A DNA stretch of 64,000 nt from Pseudophaeobacter sp. EL27 (GTDB lineage: Bacteria; Pseudomonadota; Alphaproteobacteria; Rhodobacterales; Rhodobacteraceae): NCBI RefSeq assembly GCF_900313025.1, contig NZ_OMPQ01000015.1, forward strand, positions 381,775 through 445,774, in the 5' to 3' direction. The position numbers and the translations under genes are program-made. A model generated the notes under the pieces. It was not told the origin of the DNA. It worked only from the letters and a program-made list of their open reading frames with translations, and made no database searches. Position 1 is the first letter of the stretch; each line of letters begins with the position of its first letter. Shown here piece by piece: positions 44,637 to 53,528 of this stretch.

Positions 44637-46217
44637 TTATTTCAGTTTGGGGCCACCGCGCAGCCAGCCCGCGCCGGAGATGATGGCGGTGGCCAGGATC
44701 AGGAAGACCACGGAAATCGGGCTGCGGAACAGGAACCAGGGATCGCTGCCCGTGGCCTCGAATGCGCTACGGATAGTTGTTTCCAGCGGACCAGCCAGGA
44801 TATAGGCGATGACAAAGGGTAGGATCGGTATATCGGTGGACCGCATGAGGTACCCAAGTGCGCCAAAGAACAGCAGCACATAGACGTCGCTCATATTGCT
44901 GCCCTGCACATAGACCGAGGTCAGCGTCAGCAGCAGAACAATCGGCAACAGGATCTGTTTGGGCACATGGATCAGCCCGCCCAAAAGGCGCATGAACCAG
45001 GCCCCCGTTGTCCAGTTCAACAGATTGGCCGCCACCATCAGGGTGAACAGCGCAAAGGCCACCACCAGCTCGGGATTGACCTCATCCGCGGAAAAACGGA
45101 ACACCGATGGGCCGGGATTGAAGCCGCCGATAGTGTCAGCCGCCAAAATGATGAATACGGCCGCTACATTGCCCGGAATACCGAGGCTGAGCGCCGGGAT
45201 CAGATTGGCGCCCGACACCGCCGAGTTCGCAGCTTCGGTCGCAGCGATACCTTCGGGCGCACCTTTGCCAAAATCAGTCTCCCCTTGGTACATCTTGCGC
45301 CCAGCCGTATAGCCAAGGGCTGCGGCCAGCGTCGTGCCGATCCCTGGCAGCGCGCCAATGACCGTGCCAATGCTCATGGAGACACCGATAAAGGGCAGCA
45401 GTTTACGTCGCTCACCCATGCTGAGCGAGGTATCCCCCGGTGCGATTTTGGGCGGGGCTTTCTGCTTTTCGCGGGCAGAACGCCACATGTCTTCAAAGCT
45501 GACAAAGATCTCGCCAACCACCAGGACGCCGATCACAACCGCAATTGTTGGCAGGCCAGAAGCAAGCACATCGCTGCCCATCGACAGACGCGGATAAGAG
45601 TCGGTGCCCGTGGCGATCGAAGCTACCAGGAGACCAAAACAGGCGGCTAAAATGCCCTTGAAGGTATCGTTCCCGACGACCACGGCGACAAAGGACAGCG
45701 AGAGGATCATCAGCGCGGATTTCTCCGGCAGGCCAAGAAAGGCCTCGATCGAAATCGCCAGAAACGGCGCGCAGACAAAGAGCACGATGTCAGAAAACGT
45801 ATCGCCACTGACGGAGGCAAAATGCGCAACCCGCAGGGCCTTGCCGCCCTGGCCGTTTTTGGCCATCGGATGACCATCCAAGGTGGTCATAAAGGCATCA
45901 GGGGTGCCCGGCGTATTGAACAGGATGGCAGGCACGGCACCGCCAACCGTTGCCCCCTTCATCACTCCGACCAGAAAGCCAAGCACCGGCAGCAGTGCAT
46001 CTGGTGTGAAGCCAAAGATCGAAATCAGGATCGGCAGCGCCAGTGCCATGGCAAAGGGGCCGGATAAACCCGGTGTGGCACCAATCAAGACCCCGATAAA
46101 GAAGCCCAGGGCCACCAGTAGGATCGGCCAGGACAGAACAATCGGGCCTAGAACGATGGCCGGATTGCCAAAGAGGGCCTCCATGACGCCTGCCAGGATA
46201 TACTCTAGCACGCCCAT
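44637..46217 (-). CDS. tctA: Tripartite tricarboxylate transporter, large permease TctA
   Basis: A 526-residue membrane protein with about 11-12 helices. GVLIGATPGLSGPFAMALALPI (near residue 40) and ALPGIGTTLAAALGYTAGRKMY (near 290) are the two internal-repeat signatures of TctA, and GVPAI/NTPGTPDAFMTTLDGHPM is also typical. It forms the channel with TctB and uses TctC for ligand delivery. Its ATG overlaps the TctB stop by one base. Confidence 0.93.
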   Translation of the reverse strand: MGVLEYILAGVMEALFGNPAIVLGPIVLSWPILLVALGFFIGVLIGATPGLSGPFAMALALPILISIFGFTPDALLPVLGFLVGVMKGATVGGAVPAILFNTPGTPDAFMTTLDGHPMAKNGQGGKALRVAHFASVSGDTFSDIVLFVCAPFLAISIEAFLGLPEKSALMILSLSFVAVVVGNDTFKGILAACFGLLVASIATGTDSYPRLSMGSDVLASGLPTIAVVIGVLVVGEIFVSFEDMWRSAREKQKAPPKIAPGDTSLSMGERRKLLPFIGVSMSIGTVIGALPGIGTTLAAALGYTAGRKMYQGETDFGKGAPEGIAATEAANSAVSGANLIPALSLGIPGNVAAVFIILAADTIGGFNPGPSVFRFSADEVNPELVVAFALFTLMVAANLLNWTTGAWFMRLLGGLIHVPKQILLPIVLLLTLTSVYVQGSNMSDVYVLLFFGALGYLMRSTDIPILPFVIAYILAGPLETTIRSAFEATGSDPWFLFRSPISVVFLILATAIISGAGWLRGGPKLK

Positions 46218-46777
46218 CAGATGTCACCGTTGGGGGGCAGAAGAAGGTTGTCAAAAGGCAGATCATAGATCAGCGCGATCAGCACTGTTGAAACCAGAGC
46301 CAGAAGGACAAACTTCCAGCTGAACCTGTGGCTTGTCAGGGCAGTAAAACAGAAAATCATAAAGCTGCCTCCGATGACAAAACCAATGTATTTCCAGGGT
46401 GCGGTGTCCAGCAGCAGGCGATAAGGGGTCTCGCCGAAAAACCAGAGCCAAACAATCAAGGGTCCACTCACCTGCATAAGGGTCAGCCCCAGTGCCATAA
46501 CAAGGCAACTCGTTACCAAAAAAACGGGGGAGATCACGCGGTGGAGGCCATTGGGCACAAGGACAATGGCCCGCACCAGCATTACCAAACCAGCCAGCAG
46601 CATTCCTGCGGCGGCAAAACTCGGCAACATGGCATCCCCGATGCGGATGGTCCGGCGCCAGACATCGACAACACCGGTGTCAATATCTGCAGGTATCCAA
46701 ACCCCTAGGGCGACGAGGGCAGAGCCTATTGCGGCGAGGCCAAGCACGATTTCACGTAATTTACCTGGATGATCCAT
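46217..46777 (-). CDS. tctB: Tripartite tricarboxylate transporter, small permease TctB
   Basis: A 186-residue membrane protein with four predicted helices, typical TctB topology, and a soluble N-terminal stretch including FPAADIDTG-like IPADIDTGVVDVWRRTIRIGDAMLP. Sequence conservation in this family is weak, so the call rests on size, topology and place between TctC and TctA. Start preceded by GGGGGAGCA. Confidence 0.85.
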   Translation of the reverse strand: MDHPGKLREIVLGLAAIGSALVALGVWIPADIDTGVVDVWRRTIRIGDAMLPSFAAAGMLLAGLVMLVRAIVLVPNGLHRVISPVFLVTSCLVMALGLTLMQVSGPLIVWLWFFGETPYRLLLDTAPWKYIGFVIGGSFMIFCFTALTSHRFSWKFVLLALVSTVLIALIYDLPFDNLLLPPNGDI

Positions 46778-46803
46778 TGCTCCCCCCTCGTGTTTTCAGG
46801 TGA

Positions 46804-47745
46804 TCATTCGGCAGTCGCGTTCAGCAAGGCTTCGGCATCCGCCAATTCGCCTTCGACATAGCTGCGTGCCTCTTCTCCGGTCATGACCTTGATGGTCAAA
46901 GCCTTTGAAATGAAGGCATTGGATTTGGTGCCATCCTTCTGAACCACGGTTGAAATGGCATCGGACAGCGCCAGTCTCGCGTCATCCGGCAGACCCGCCG
47001 GGGCAATGGCCACGAAGGTTGCACCAAAGAAGAAGTCGACACCGATGTCGGCCAAAGGCTGCGCGTCAGGAGAGACCATAAGCGGCTTGTCTTCACCATT
47101 GGCCAGGTTGAGCAGATCACCGGCGGCAACCCCTGATTTTTGCGGGCCGGCCACCCAGCCGATGTCCACGTCTGATGCATTGACCGCATTCAGAACCGCT
47201 TTGCCGCCTTTGTAGCTGGAAACGATGTTGAATTCGACGCCGTTCATCTTGCCGATGTAATAGGCACCATCAGCCAATCGGGGGGTCATCGCGCCAAAGG
47301 AGATTTCCTCCCCGGCCTTTGCTGCTGCAATCACGTCAGACATGGTTTTCCAGCCGCGATCAGATTTGGCGACGATGCCCATCTGGGTGCCTGCCAGGGT
47401 GCTGAGGTATTCAAAATCACTGGTTGCATAACCAGGATCACGCGCCGCCAGGACGCCGTAAGCAAATGTATCGGTAATACCAACGCCGATGGTCAGCCCA
47501 TCAGCTGCGGAGTCTTTCACCGAACGTGCCATCACGCCACCACCAGCGCCGGTGACATTCTCAGGCAGCAGGGTCCAGCCATATTCGGCCTGGATATCTT
47601 CAGCGATCAGGCGCGCCATGGTGTCAGCACCACCGCCGGCCTTAAAACCAATCTGGAGCTTGATCGGGCCCGATGGAGCCCAGTCCGCATAGGCTGCAGA
47701 CACGGATAGTATCGCTGCGGCAGCAGCGCTCAATAGCGTTTTCAT
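46804..47745 (-). CDS. tctC: Tripartite tricarboxylate transporter substrate-binding protein TctC
   Basis: A 313-residue exported protein with signal peptide MKTLLSAAAAAILSVSAAYA and the Bug/TctC fold: APSGPIKLQIGFKAGGGADTMARLIAEDI and LPENVTGAGGGVMARSVKDSAADG carry the two carboxylate-binding loops. The ligand should be an organic acid. First gene of the operon tctC-tctB-tctA-sulfatase-dehydrogenase-(sulfatase remnant), divergent from a LysR regulator. Start follows AGGGAGGAAAC. Confidence 0.92.
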   Translation of the reverse strand: MKTLLSAAAAAILSVSAAYADWAPSGPIKLQIGFKAGGGADTMARLIAEDIQAEYGWTLLPENVTGAGGGVMARSVKDSAADGLTIGVGITDTFAYGVLAARDPGYATSDFEYLSTLAGTQMGIVAKSDRGWKTMSDVIAAAKAGEEISFGAMTPRLADGAYYIGKMNGVEFNIVSSYKGGKAVLNAVNASDVDIGWVAGPQKSGVAAGDLLNLANGEDKPLMVSPDAQPLADIGVDFFFGATFVAIAPAGLPDDARLALSDAISTVVQKDGTKSNAFISKALTIKVMTGEEARSYVEGELADAEALLNATAE

Positions 47746-47834
47746 GTTTCCTCCCTTTCGCTCAACAAGGTTGAACTGACCTCAGCTTACGAGAAGAAAT
47801 ATAGACCCGGAAATATTACTTGCATATGCTAGCC

Positions 47835-47850
47835 ATAACCTAATGGTTAT
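47835..47850. promoter_or_regulatory. Dyad between tctC and its LysR regulator
   Basis: ATAACC-TAAT-GGTTAT, a 6-4-6 inverted repeat, ends 14 bases before the regulator start and lies in the 118-base divergent region. Its position and T-N11-A-like form fit a LysR operator used for autoregulation and control of the TTT/sulfatase operon. Confidence 0.45.
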
Positions 47851-47863
47851 TGGAGAGCCTGAA

Positions 47864-48793
47864 ATGCGCCCAAGGCAGTTGTATCAGTTCCTGGCTATTT
47901 GCCGACATGGATCTATGTCGGCTGCCGCCCATGAACTGGGCATCGCGCAGCCAGCGCTCAGCAAACAGATCCTGCAGTTGGAACATGAGCTACAGGTCGA
48001 ACTGTTTGAGCGCCATTCGCGCGGGGTTACCCTGACCAAACCCGGAGAGAGATTGAGGTCGGAAGCCACCGAGTTGATCCGCCGTATTGAGGCAATCAAA
48101 ACCTCGATCCTGCGGCAAGACGACAATATCACCGGTACCGTCAATGTTGCAGTTATCGCCTCGCTTGCCCCTGTTCTGGCTGTCGAGCTCTATCCGCGCA
48201 TGGAGCAGCACTACCCTGGAATTACCCTGCATATTGCCGACCACTCCTCAGAACAGGCTGGCCAGGCCCTGTTAAACCAGGAGGCCGAGCTCGCCGTTAC
48301 CTCCAACGCTGCGACTGATCTGCCGCAGGCCCAGACGCACCCTCTGTTTGAGGAAAGTTTCTTTTTTGTCAGCCGGACAACGCCGCACGGACGTACAAAA
48401 CCTATGTCACTCGCAGAGGCCGCAGCCCAGCCTTTGGTCTTGCCCTTTCACAACCATGACCTGCGCCGCCGCCTCGAGGACGCAGCCCGCGGCATCGGTG
48501 TGTCACTGAATGTCAAATATGAAACCAGCAGTATCAATGTTCTTGGTGCAATTGTTGAACAGGGTCTGGCGGCCAGCATCGTGCCTGTGACCTATTGGCT
48601 GGACCGAATTGCCGCCGGCCGCATTGGCGCTCAGCTGGTTGTTGACCCCAGCGTCACACGGGTGCACTCCCTGTGCTGGATGCCGAAGCGGCCGATGTCG
48701 GCTGCAACCAAGGTTGTCCACGACACGCTGATCATGGAAATCCAATCACTGATTTCAGGCGGCAAACTCTCTGGAAAACTGATCCAGGTCTGA
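47864..48793 (+). CDS. LysR-family regulator of the TTT/sulfatase operon
   Basis: A 309-residue LysR regulator: MRPRQLYQFLAICRHGSMSAAAHELGIAQPALSKQILQLE is the winged HTH and the effector domain begins near residue 90 (GTVNVAVIASLAPVLAVEL), similar to the NAC/Cbl-like group. ATG 47864 is chosen since GGAGAG sits 6 bases ahead and ATG 47843 lies inside the dyad. Divergent from tctC, so it is the likely regulator. Confidence 0.9.
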   Translation: MRPRQLYQFLAICRHGSMSAAAHELGIAQPALSKQILQLEHELQVELFERHSRGVTLTKPGERLRSEATELIRRIEAIKTSILRQDDNITGTVNVAVIASLAPVLAVELYPRMEQHYPGITLHIADHSSEQAGQALLNQEAELAVTSNAATDLPQAQTHPLFEESFFFVSRTTPHGRTKPMSLAEAAAQPLVLPFHNHDLRRRLEDAARGIGVSLNVKYETSSINVLGAIVEQGLAASIVPVTYWLDRIAAGRIGAQLVVDPSVTRVHSLCWMPKRPMSAATKVVHDTLIMEIQSLISGGKLSGKLIQV

Positions 48794-48819
48794 GGCTTTC
48801 AAACGGCTTATCCAACCTT

Positions 48820-49671
48820 CTAACCGGCCAGAGCGAGAGCGGCAAAATACGCCTCCCAGCTTTGGTGCTTGCGACCTGCCGCTGCCTCAAAATCGCTAGG
48901 GGCTTCGTAGATGCCAAGGCGTATTCCCTCATAAATCCCGCCGATGATCGGCCCGATGAAGTCACCAAGTTCAGCCGACCGGTCTGCGATAAACGCCTCT
49001 GGGGTCATCTCGCGGTAGCTGAGAGCGGTTCCGAAGGTCTCATTCAAAAAGGAGACCAGTTGAGTTTGCGATATTGGCTCACCATATAGGTTAAGGGTTT
49101 GCCCATTCTGCGCCTCATGGGTGAGAAGCTGCGCATAGGCATGGGCCAGTTCGGAGCGGGTGGTGTAGCCACACCTGCCGGTGCCTGCGCTATTGGCAAT
49201 TTCGCCGCGCGCCTTGTAGCTCTCGATATAGTCCACATCCGGTTCGATATAGATCCCGTTGCGACCGATCACAAAGTCGAGCCCGCTGTTGCGGATGTCG
49301 GCCTCGGTTTGGCGATTGCTTTGCACAACCGCGGAAAAAGCCGTGCCCTCCTCTACACCCTGGATACTGGTGTAGACGATCTTTTGAACCCCCGCGGATT
49401 TGGCAGCTTCAATAACATTCCGGTGCTGCTGAATGCGCAGGTCCGGGGCATCCATTCCGGACACCAACAGCAGAGTGTCGACCCCCTGCAAAGCGGTCAG
49501 AATCTGTGCCGGATCACAGTAGTCCCCTGCCCGCACCTCGATGCCAAGATCCTGCCCTTTGGCGGGGGTCCTTGCGAGACCGACAATGGTCTCCCCTGTG
49601 TCCGCCAATATCAATTTGCGAGCAATCTCGCCACCCAATTGGCCGGATACGGCTGTTACTGCAATTGTCAT
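48820..49671 (-). CDS. NmrA-like NAD(P)H:quinone oxidoreductase (QorB type)
   Basis: A 283-residue atypical SDR with an N-terminal Rossmann fold (MTIAVTAVSGQLGGEIARKL) and typical QorB blocks VDTLLLVSGMDAPDLRIQQHRNVIEAAKSAGVQKIVYTS and VIGRNGIYIEP. Such proteins reduce quinones with NADPH or act as redox sensors. Start preceded by AAGGAGATGGATCT. In the same direction as the small exported protein at 49747, 75 bases away. Confidence 0.85.
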   Translation of the reverse strand: MTIAVTAVSGQLGGEIARKLILADTGETIVGLARTPAKGQDLGIEVRAGDYCDPAQILTALQGVDTLLLVSGMDAPDLRIQQHRNVIEAAKSAGVQKIVYTSIQGVEEGTAFSAVVQSNRQTEADIRNSGLDFVIGRNGIYIEPDVDYIESYKARGEIANSAGTGRCGYTTRSELAHAYAQLLTHEAQNGQTLNLYGEPISQTQLVSFLNETFGTALSYREMTPEAFIADRSAELGDFIGPIIGGIYEGIRLGIYEAPSDFEAAAGRKHQSWEAYFAALALAG

Positions 49672-49746
49672 AGATCCATCTCCTTGAATTGAGTTCGGCG
49701 ATAGAGACGCCGATGCCAGGTGGCACCGGCGAACGCGTGTGGAGGA

Positions 49747-50217
49747 TTATTTGCCCGAAAGCTGACGCAGGGCCCCGGCCCAATCCTCAACGTGATAGGT
49801 CTGAGCGATAACGCCATCCTCAAACTCGTGAATATCGATGGTCAAGATATCAAAACTGCGCCCCTGACCGTCGACCCCAAAAAGCGGTGCGACTGGGGTG
49901 CCAGTTGCGCGGCTGCGCACGATGACTGTGTCACCATCCTGGTGGATGTCCTGAATGGCCCAGTCCAGATCGGGAATGAGTTTTCCAAAGCCGCCAACCT
50001 GGCCAAGAAAGGCCTCGCGCGATTTTGTGGCGCCAGAGTAGTCCCCCAGGCTGACCCAATCCGGTGCGGTCGCTGCCTGAAAGGCCTCAACCTCTTCTTG
50101 GGCGCCAGGATTACTCAACAGGTCATAGAACGAACGGACTGTAGAGGCGTTATCGGCAAAAGCGCCGGTTGCAAATACCGCCAGCGCGGCGGAGGTGAGG
50201 ATGCTTTTGAGTGTCAT
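49747..50217 (-). CDS. Exported SnoaL/NTF2-like protein
   Basis: A 156-residue protein with a signal peptide (MTLKSILTSAALAVFATGAFA) followed by one NTF2-like alpha+beta domain of the SnoaL type (NASTVRSFYDLLSNPG ... DLDWAIQDIHQDGDTVIVRSRATGT ... IDIHEFEDGVIAQTYHVEDWAGALRQL). SnoaL-like domains range from polyketide cyclases to ligand-binding proteins; the periplasmic location suggests the latter. ATG 50217 is used since it starts the signal peptide. Probably co-transcribed with the QorB-like gene. Confidence 0.8.
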   Translation of the reverse strand: MTLKSILTSAALAVFATGAFADNASTVRSFYDLLSNPGAQEEVEAFQAATAPDWVSLGDYSGATKSREAFLGQVGGFGKLIPDLDWAIQDIHQDGDTVIVRSRATGTPVAPLFGVDGQGRSFDILTIDIHEFEDGVIAQTYHVEDWAGALRQLSGK

Positions 50218-50278
50218 TGTATCTTCCAGTTTTAAGTTCAGGGCAATAGTGAAAGCGCTTTGCCAAACTGTCCTGCCG

Positions 50279-50572
50279 CTATTCAGCTGTGGCGGCTTGC
50301 CAGACGACATTTGGGTTTTCTCGGAATGCAAACCGTTCCAGATGGCTGGCAATCACATCGCGGGCCTTGGTGAGCTCGGGTTGGCTTGTGGCTTTTACAG
50401 TCAGGTTCAGCCTGTCCCCTTCTGCCGCCAATTCGCACCGTCCAAAGGGCAGCTCGATTTGGCCGGATTGCGGGTCAAAATGCACTGGCACCTTGTGTCC
50501 AAAGTGTTTGCAAAGCTGCTGCAAATAGTTGCTCGCGCGCTCTGTTTCGATGATGGCGGTGCTTTCGAACAA
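50279..50572 (-). CDS. DUF2218 protein
   Basis: A 97-residue protein of the DUF2218 family: STAIIETERASNYLQQLCKHFGHKVPV, then GQIELPFGRCELAAEGDRLNLTV and a C-terminal helix ending ERFAF. Function unknown; members are often near siderophore, redox or LysR genes. The best start is TTG 50572 behind AAAGGAG; the frame can extend to ATG 50623 but the added residues do not fit the family. Divergent from the LysR gene at 50667. Confidence 0.75.
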   Translation of the reverse strand: MFESTAIIETERASNYLQQLCKHFGHKVPVHFDPQSGQIELPFGRCELAAEGDRLNLTVKATSQPELTKARDVIASHLERFAFRENPNVVWQAATAE

Positions 50573-50666
50573 AACGGTCTCCTTTCTGCTGGCACTAGAA
50601 TTAGACAGAAAGAGGCTTTTCAATTACCCCCTAGGTTCAGAAATCATTGTTACAGAAAGTAGAAAG

Positions 50667-51560
50667 ATGATTGACGACTATCGCAGCCTCGCCGTCTTCG
50701 TCGCAATTGCCGATACTGGCAGCCTCAGCGCTGCTGGGCGTCGGTTGAAGCTGTCCACTTCGGTCATCAGCCACCATCTTTCGCGGCTGGAAGACCGTCA
50801 AGGGGTAACGCTGTTCTTCCGCTCAACCCGTTCAATGTCGCTTACTCCAGAGGGGATTTTGGCCCTTGATCCAGCCCGCCGCATGGTCACTGCGGGTGAA
50901 GAAGCGTTGGATGCACTTCACACTGACACTGAGGAACCAGTTGGCACGCTGCGCGTCGCCATGCCCGCTTTTGGAGAGCAAAGTGCGATGCATCAAGTGC
51001 TTTGGGAATTCGCCAGCCTGCACCCAATGGTGTCCCTCTCTTTGCACTGCAGTGACACACCAACTGATCTGGTGAAAGAAGGGTATGATTTGGCGATCCG
51101 ACTGGGAACGCTGCGCAACAGCAATCTCAAAAGCAGGCGCATTGCAGATTTCAAACGGCTCTTGGTGGCATCCCCTAGCTACCTAGCAGAGCAGAGCAAG
51201 ATTGAGAGCCCGCAAGATCTCGCAGATAAGGACTTCATCGCCGTCACACAGATCCCACCTCGAATGACCTTGGCGCGCGCGGGGGACACTGTCGTTGTTG
51301 ACCCCAGCAATATGCGCGTAGAGGTCAACACGGTGAATGCCGCCAAGGCAGCGGTACTGGCCGGGCTTGGCCTTTGGCACCTGCCTTTAAGTGAGATCAC
51401 GAATGAGATCGCGGACGGCAGGCTCTTCCACGTATTGCCGGACTGGAACCTGCCCGAACTGGGGGTCTATGCGATCTGGCCGGACATCGGCCCGCAAAAG
51501 GCGCTCACGCGGCGTCTGCTTGACCATTTCCTTGAACACCGCACCGAGTTGACCCTCTGA
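50667..51560 (+). CDS. LysR-family regulator
   Basis: A 297-residue LysR protein of the CrgA-like group: YRSLAVFVAIADTGSLSAAGRRLKLSTSVISHHLSRLEDRQGVTLF at the N-terminus and GTLRVAMPAFGEQSAMHQVL starting the effector domain. ATG 50667 follows AGAAAG. It is divergent from DUF2218 and probably controls that small set. It ends one base before the stop of the convergent Rieske gene at 51562. Confidence 0.9.
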   Translation: MIDDYRSLAVFVAIADTGSLSAAGRRLKLSTSVISHHLSRLEDRQGVTLFFRSTRSMSLTPEGILALDPARRMVTAGEEALDALHTDTEEPVGTLRVAMPAFGEQSAMHQVLWEFASLHPMVSLSLHCSDTPTDLVKEGYDLAIRLGTLRNSNLKSRRIADFKRLLVASPSYLAEQSKIESPQDLADKDFIAVTQIPPRMTLARAGDTVVVDPSNMRVEVNTVNAAKAAVLAGLGLWHLPLSEITNEIADGRLFHVLPDWNLPELGVYAIWPDIGPQKALTRRLLDHFLEHRTELTL

Positions 51561-51561
51561 T

Positions 51562-52647
51562 CTAGCGCAGCGAACGCCCTTCGGCTGCCAGCTTCTTGTT
51601 CAGGATCTGACGCACCTTGATACCGGCTCCATCTGCCCCCAGCGTGACTTCGAGAAAATCGAGCCCACGCGGATCCGCCGCGACACTGGCCTGCAGCTTT
51701 TCCAGCAGGTTCTTGTCTTCATCAAAGGCCGCAGTAACGCTGGCCTTGGTTTTGACGGCAACATCCTCGCTTATTTCAGGCACGTCAAAAGCCGCAGCCC
51801 AAAAGTAATGCGTATGGCCGCGCGTAGAGGGCGTCACAATATGACAGCCGCGCATGATGAAATCGCTGCGACGCCCTGCCTCCGGCGCCGGATCATACAC
51901 GTTCCAATCCGAAAAAGAAATCGCCAAGGAGGGCATGCGCCCCTTCTGTACCCGCTTGATGGGCTTATCCTCGGGCAGGCCCATGCCAGCGCAGAACAGC
52001 GGTGAGAGTGGTGCCAGATCGAATTCCTGTTCATAGCAGACGGTCTCGCCTTCCATGTAGGTATCAGGCGCGGTGATCCAGTCGTCCTGCTTAAAAGTAT
52101 TCTTGTGCAGGAAGGCGATATGGGTCAGGTCAAGCACGTTTTCACGGATCAGAACCCAGTTGGCGGCAACCTCATAATAGCCGTTCACCACGCTCCAATT
52201 CGGATCAATCTGATAACCCACCTCAGGCGGATCACAGTCGATAGCCTCCTGATCGCCCATCCAGATCCAGATAAAGGCCCCCGCCTCACGCACCGTAAAC
52301 GAGGGGATTTGTGCCGTCTTCGGCATCATGGTTTGGGTGGGGGCTTTGACACATTGCCCGCCGGTATCAAACTCCATCCCGTGGTAGGGACAAATCAGCC
52401 TGTCTCGTTCTACATGGCCCTCAGATAGCGGCGCCCAGCGATGCGGGCAGCGATCATACAGCGCCGCCGGTGTGCCATCCGCCAGCCGGTATAGCACCAC
52501 CGGAACCTCCAGCAGCCAGCGTGCCAGAGGCTTGGTTGTGACCTCATCCCGGTGGGCGGCAACCCACCACATATTGCGGGGGTAGTTGTCTTCCAACATG
52601 CCGTTTGGAATGCGTTGCCCGTTTGGCTTGGGTGTCTGATCCGTCAT
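51562..52647 (-). CDS. Rieske oxygenase of the vanillate O-demethylase type
   Basis: A 361-residue terminal oxygenase. Rieske ligands are in CPHRWAPLSEGHVERDRLICPYHGMEF (Cys-x-His and Cys-x2-His), and the mononuclear iron site in ENVLDLTHIAFLHKNTF (Asp, His, His). The sequence N-PRNMWWVAAHRDEV and the LARWLLEVPVVLYRLADG opening match VanA-type O-demethylases, which turn a methoxy group into a hydroxyl and formaldehyde. Its start overlaps the PanB-like stop by 4 bases. No reductase (VanB) is nearby. The methoxylated or N-methylated substrate is unknown. Confidence 0.87.
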   Translation of the reverse strand: MTDQTPKPNGQRIPNGMLEDNYPRNMWWVAAHRDEVTTKPLARWLLEVPVVLYRLADGTPAALYDRCPHRWAPLSEGHVERDRLICPYHGMEFDTGGQCVKAPTQTMMPKTAQIPSFTVREAGAFIWIWMGDQEAIDCDPPEVGYQIDPNWSVVNGYYEVAANWVLIRENVLDLTHIAFLHKNTFKQDDWITAPDTYMEGETVCYEQEFDLAPLSPLFCAGMGLPEDKPIKRVQKGRMPSLAISFSDWNVYDPAPEAGRRSDFIMRGCHIVTPSTRGHTHYFWAAAFDVPEISEDVAVKTKASVTAAFDEDKNLLEKLQASVAADPRGLDFLEVTLGADGAGIKVRQILNKKLAAEGRSLR

Positions 52648-53504
52648 TGCGTATCCTTCCTGGCCAGAAGCGCGGAGAACCGTTCGATTTCCTCGGGCTT
52701 CATTTTGTAGCTGTGGTCCTCATCTGGGAACTGCCCGCTGCGCACATCTTCGGCGTAATCAGCAAAGGCTTTGGTCGCGATCTCGGCCATGTTTGCATAG
52801 CGTTTGGCGAACTTTGGCTTGAAGCTGTCAAAGGCGCCAAGCAGGTCGTAACCATTGAGCAATTGGCAGGTGCCAGCCGATCCGGCCCCAATCGAGAAGG
52901 TGAAAATCGATACGGCCTCATCCACCGCCTTAGCGACCTCATAAGGCATGGCCTCGATCTCCAGCCCAATAGCCCCCGCCGCTGCAATGGCACGCGCATT
53001 TTCAACGATCTCCAGGGCGGCTTCGGCGGTGCGCCCCTGCATCTTGAAGCCACCCAAAAGATGCACGCGATGCGGCAGCAGGCCAACATGGCTCATCACC
53101 GGAACCCCCGCATCTGCCAGGGCTTTGATGATATGCGCGCCTTCGCGGCCCAACTGCAGCTTCACCGCATCTGCGCCGCTTTCCTTCATCATACGAACCC
53201 CATTCACCACCGCCATTTCAGGAGTCGCGTAGGAGCCATAGGGCATCGAAACCAAGCACAACGTATTGGGGGCCCCACGGCGCACCGCCTGGGTGTGGAT
53301 GATCATCTGATCAACCGTCATCGCCAGGGTGTTGTCATGTCCATGCAGGGTCATGCCCAGGCTGTCGCCGACCCCAACAATATCCACGCCTGCACGTTCA
53401 GCCCAGGTCGCGGTCAAGACTTCTCCGACGGCAACCATGACAAGGCGCTCACCTGCTGCCTTCTTGGCTGCAAGATCGGGAATGGTGAGTTTTTCTTTGC
53501 TCAC
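52644..53504 (-). CDS. PanB-like ketopantoate hydroxymethyltransferase homologue, altered active site
   Basis: A 286-residue (beta/alpha)8 protein with clear PanB blocks: VGVGDSLGMTLHGHDNTL with the first metal Asp (Asp47), SHVGLLPHRVHLLGGFKMQGR, and IEAMPYEVAK with the catalytic Glu (184). However, the second metal-ligand Asp (Asp84 in E. coli) is Ser86 in LVSMPYGSY, and the nearby Glu (KIEG) is Gln117 (KLQL). PanB uses 5,10-methylene-THF as C1 donor. Its operon with a demethylase and opposite a DmdA-like protein suggests a catabolic C1 step, not pantothenate synthesis; no panC is present. Confidence 0.8.
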   Translation of the reverse strand: MSKEKLTIPDLAAKKAAGERLVMVAVGEVLTATWAERAGVDIVGVGDSLGMTLHGHDNTLAMTVDQMIIHTQAVRRGAPNTLCLVSMPYGSYATPEMAVVNGVRMMKESGADAVKLQLGREGAHIIKALADAGVPVMSHVGLLPHRVHLLGGFKMQGRTAEAALEIVENARAIAAAGAIGLEIEAMPYEVAKAVDEAVSIFTFSIGAGSAGTCQLLNGYDLLGAFDSFKPKFAKRYANMAEIATKAFADYAEDVRSGQFPDEDHSYKMKPEEIERFSALLARKDTQ

Positions 53505-53528
53505 TTCACTCGCCTCCAGCTGAATTTA

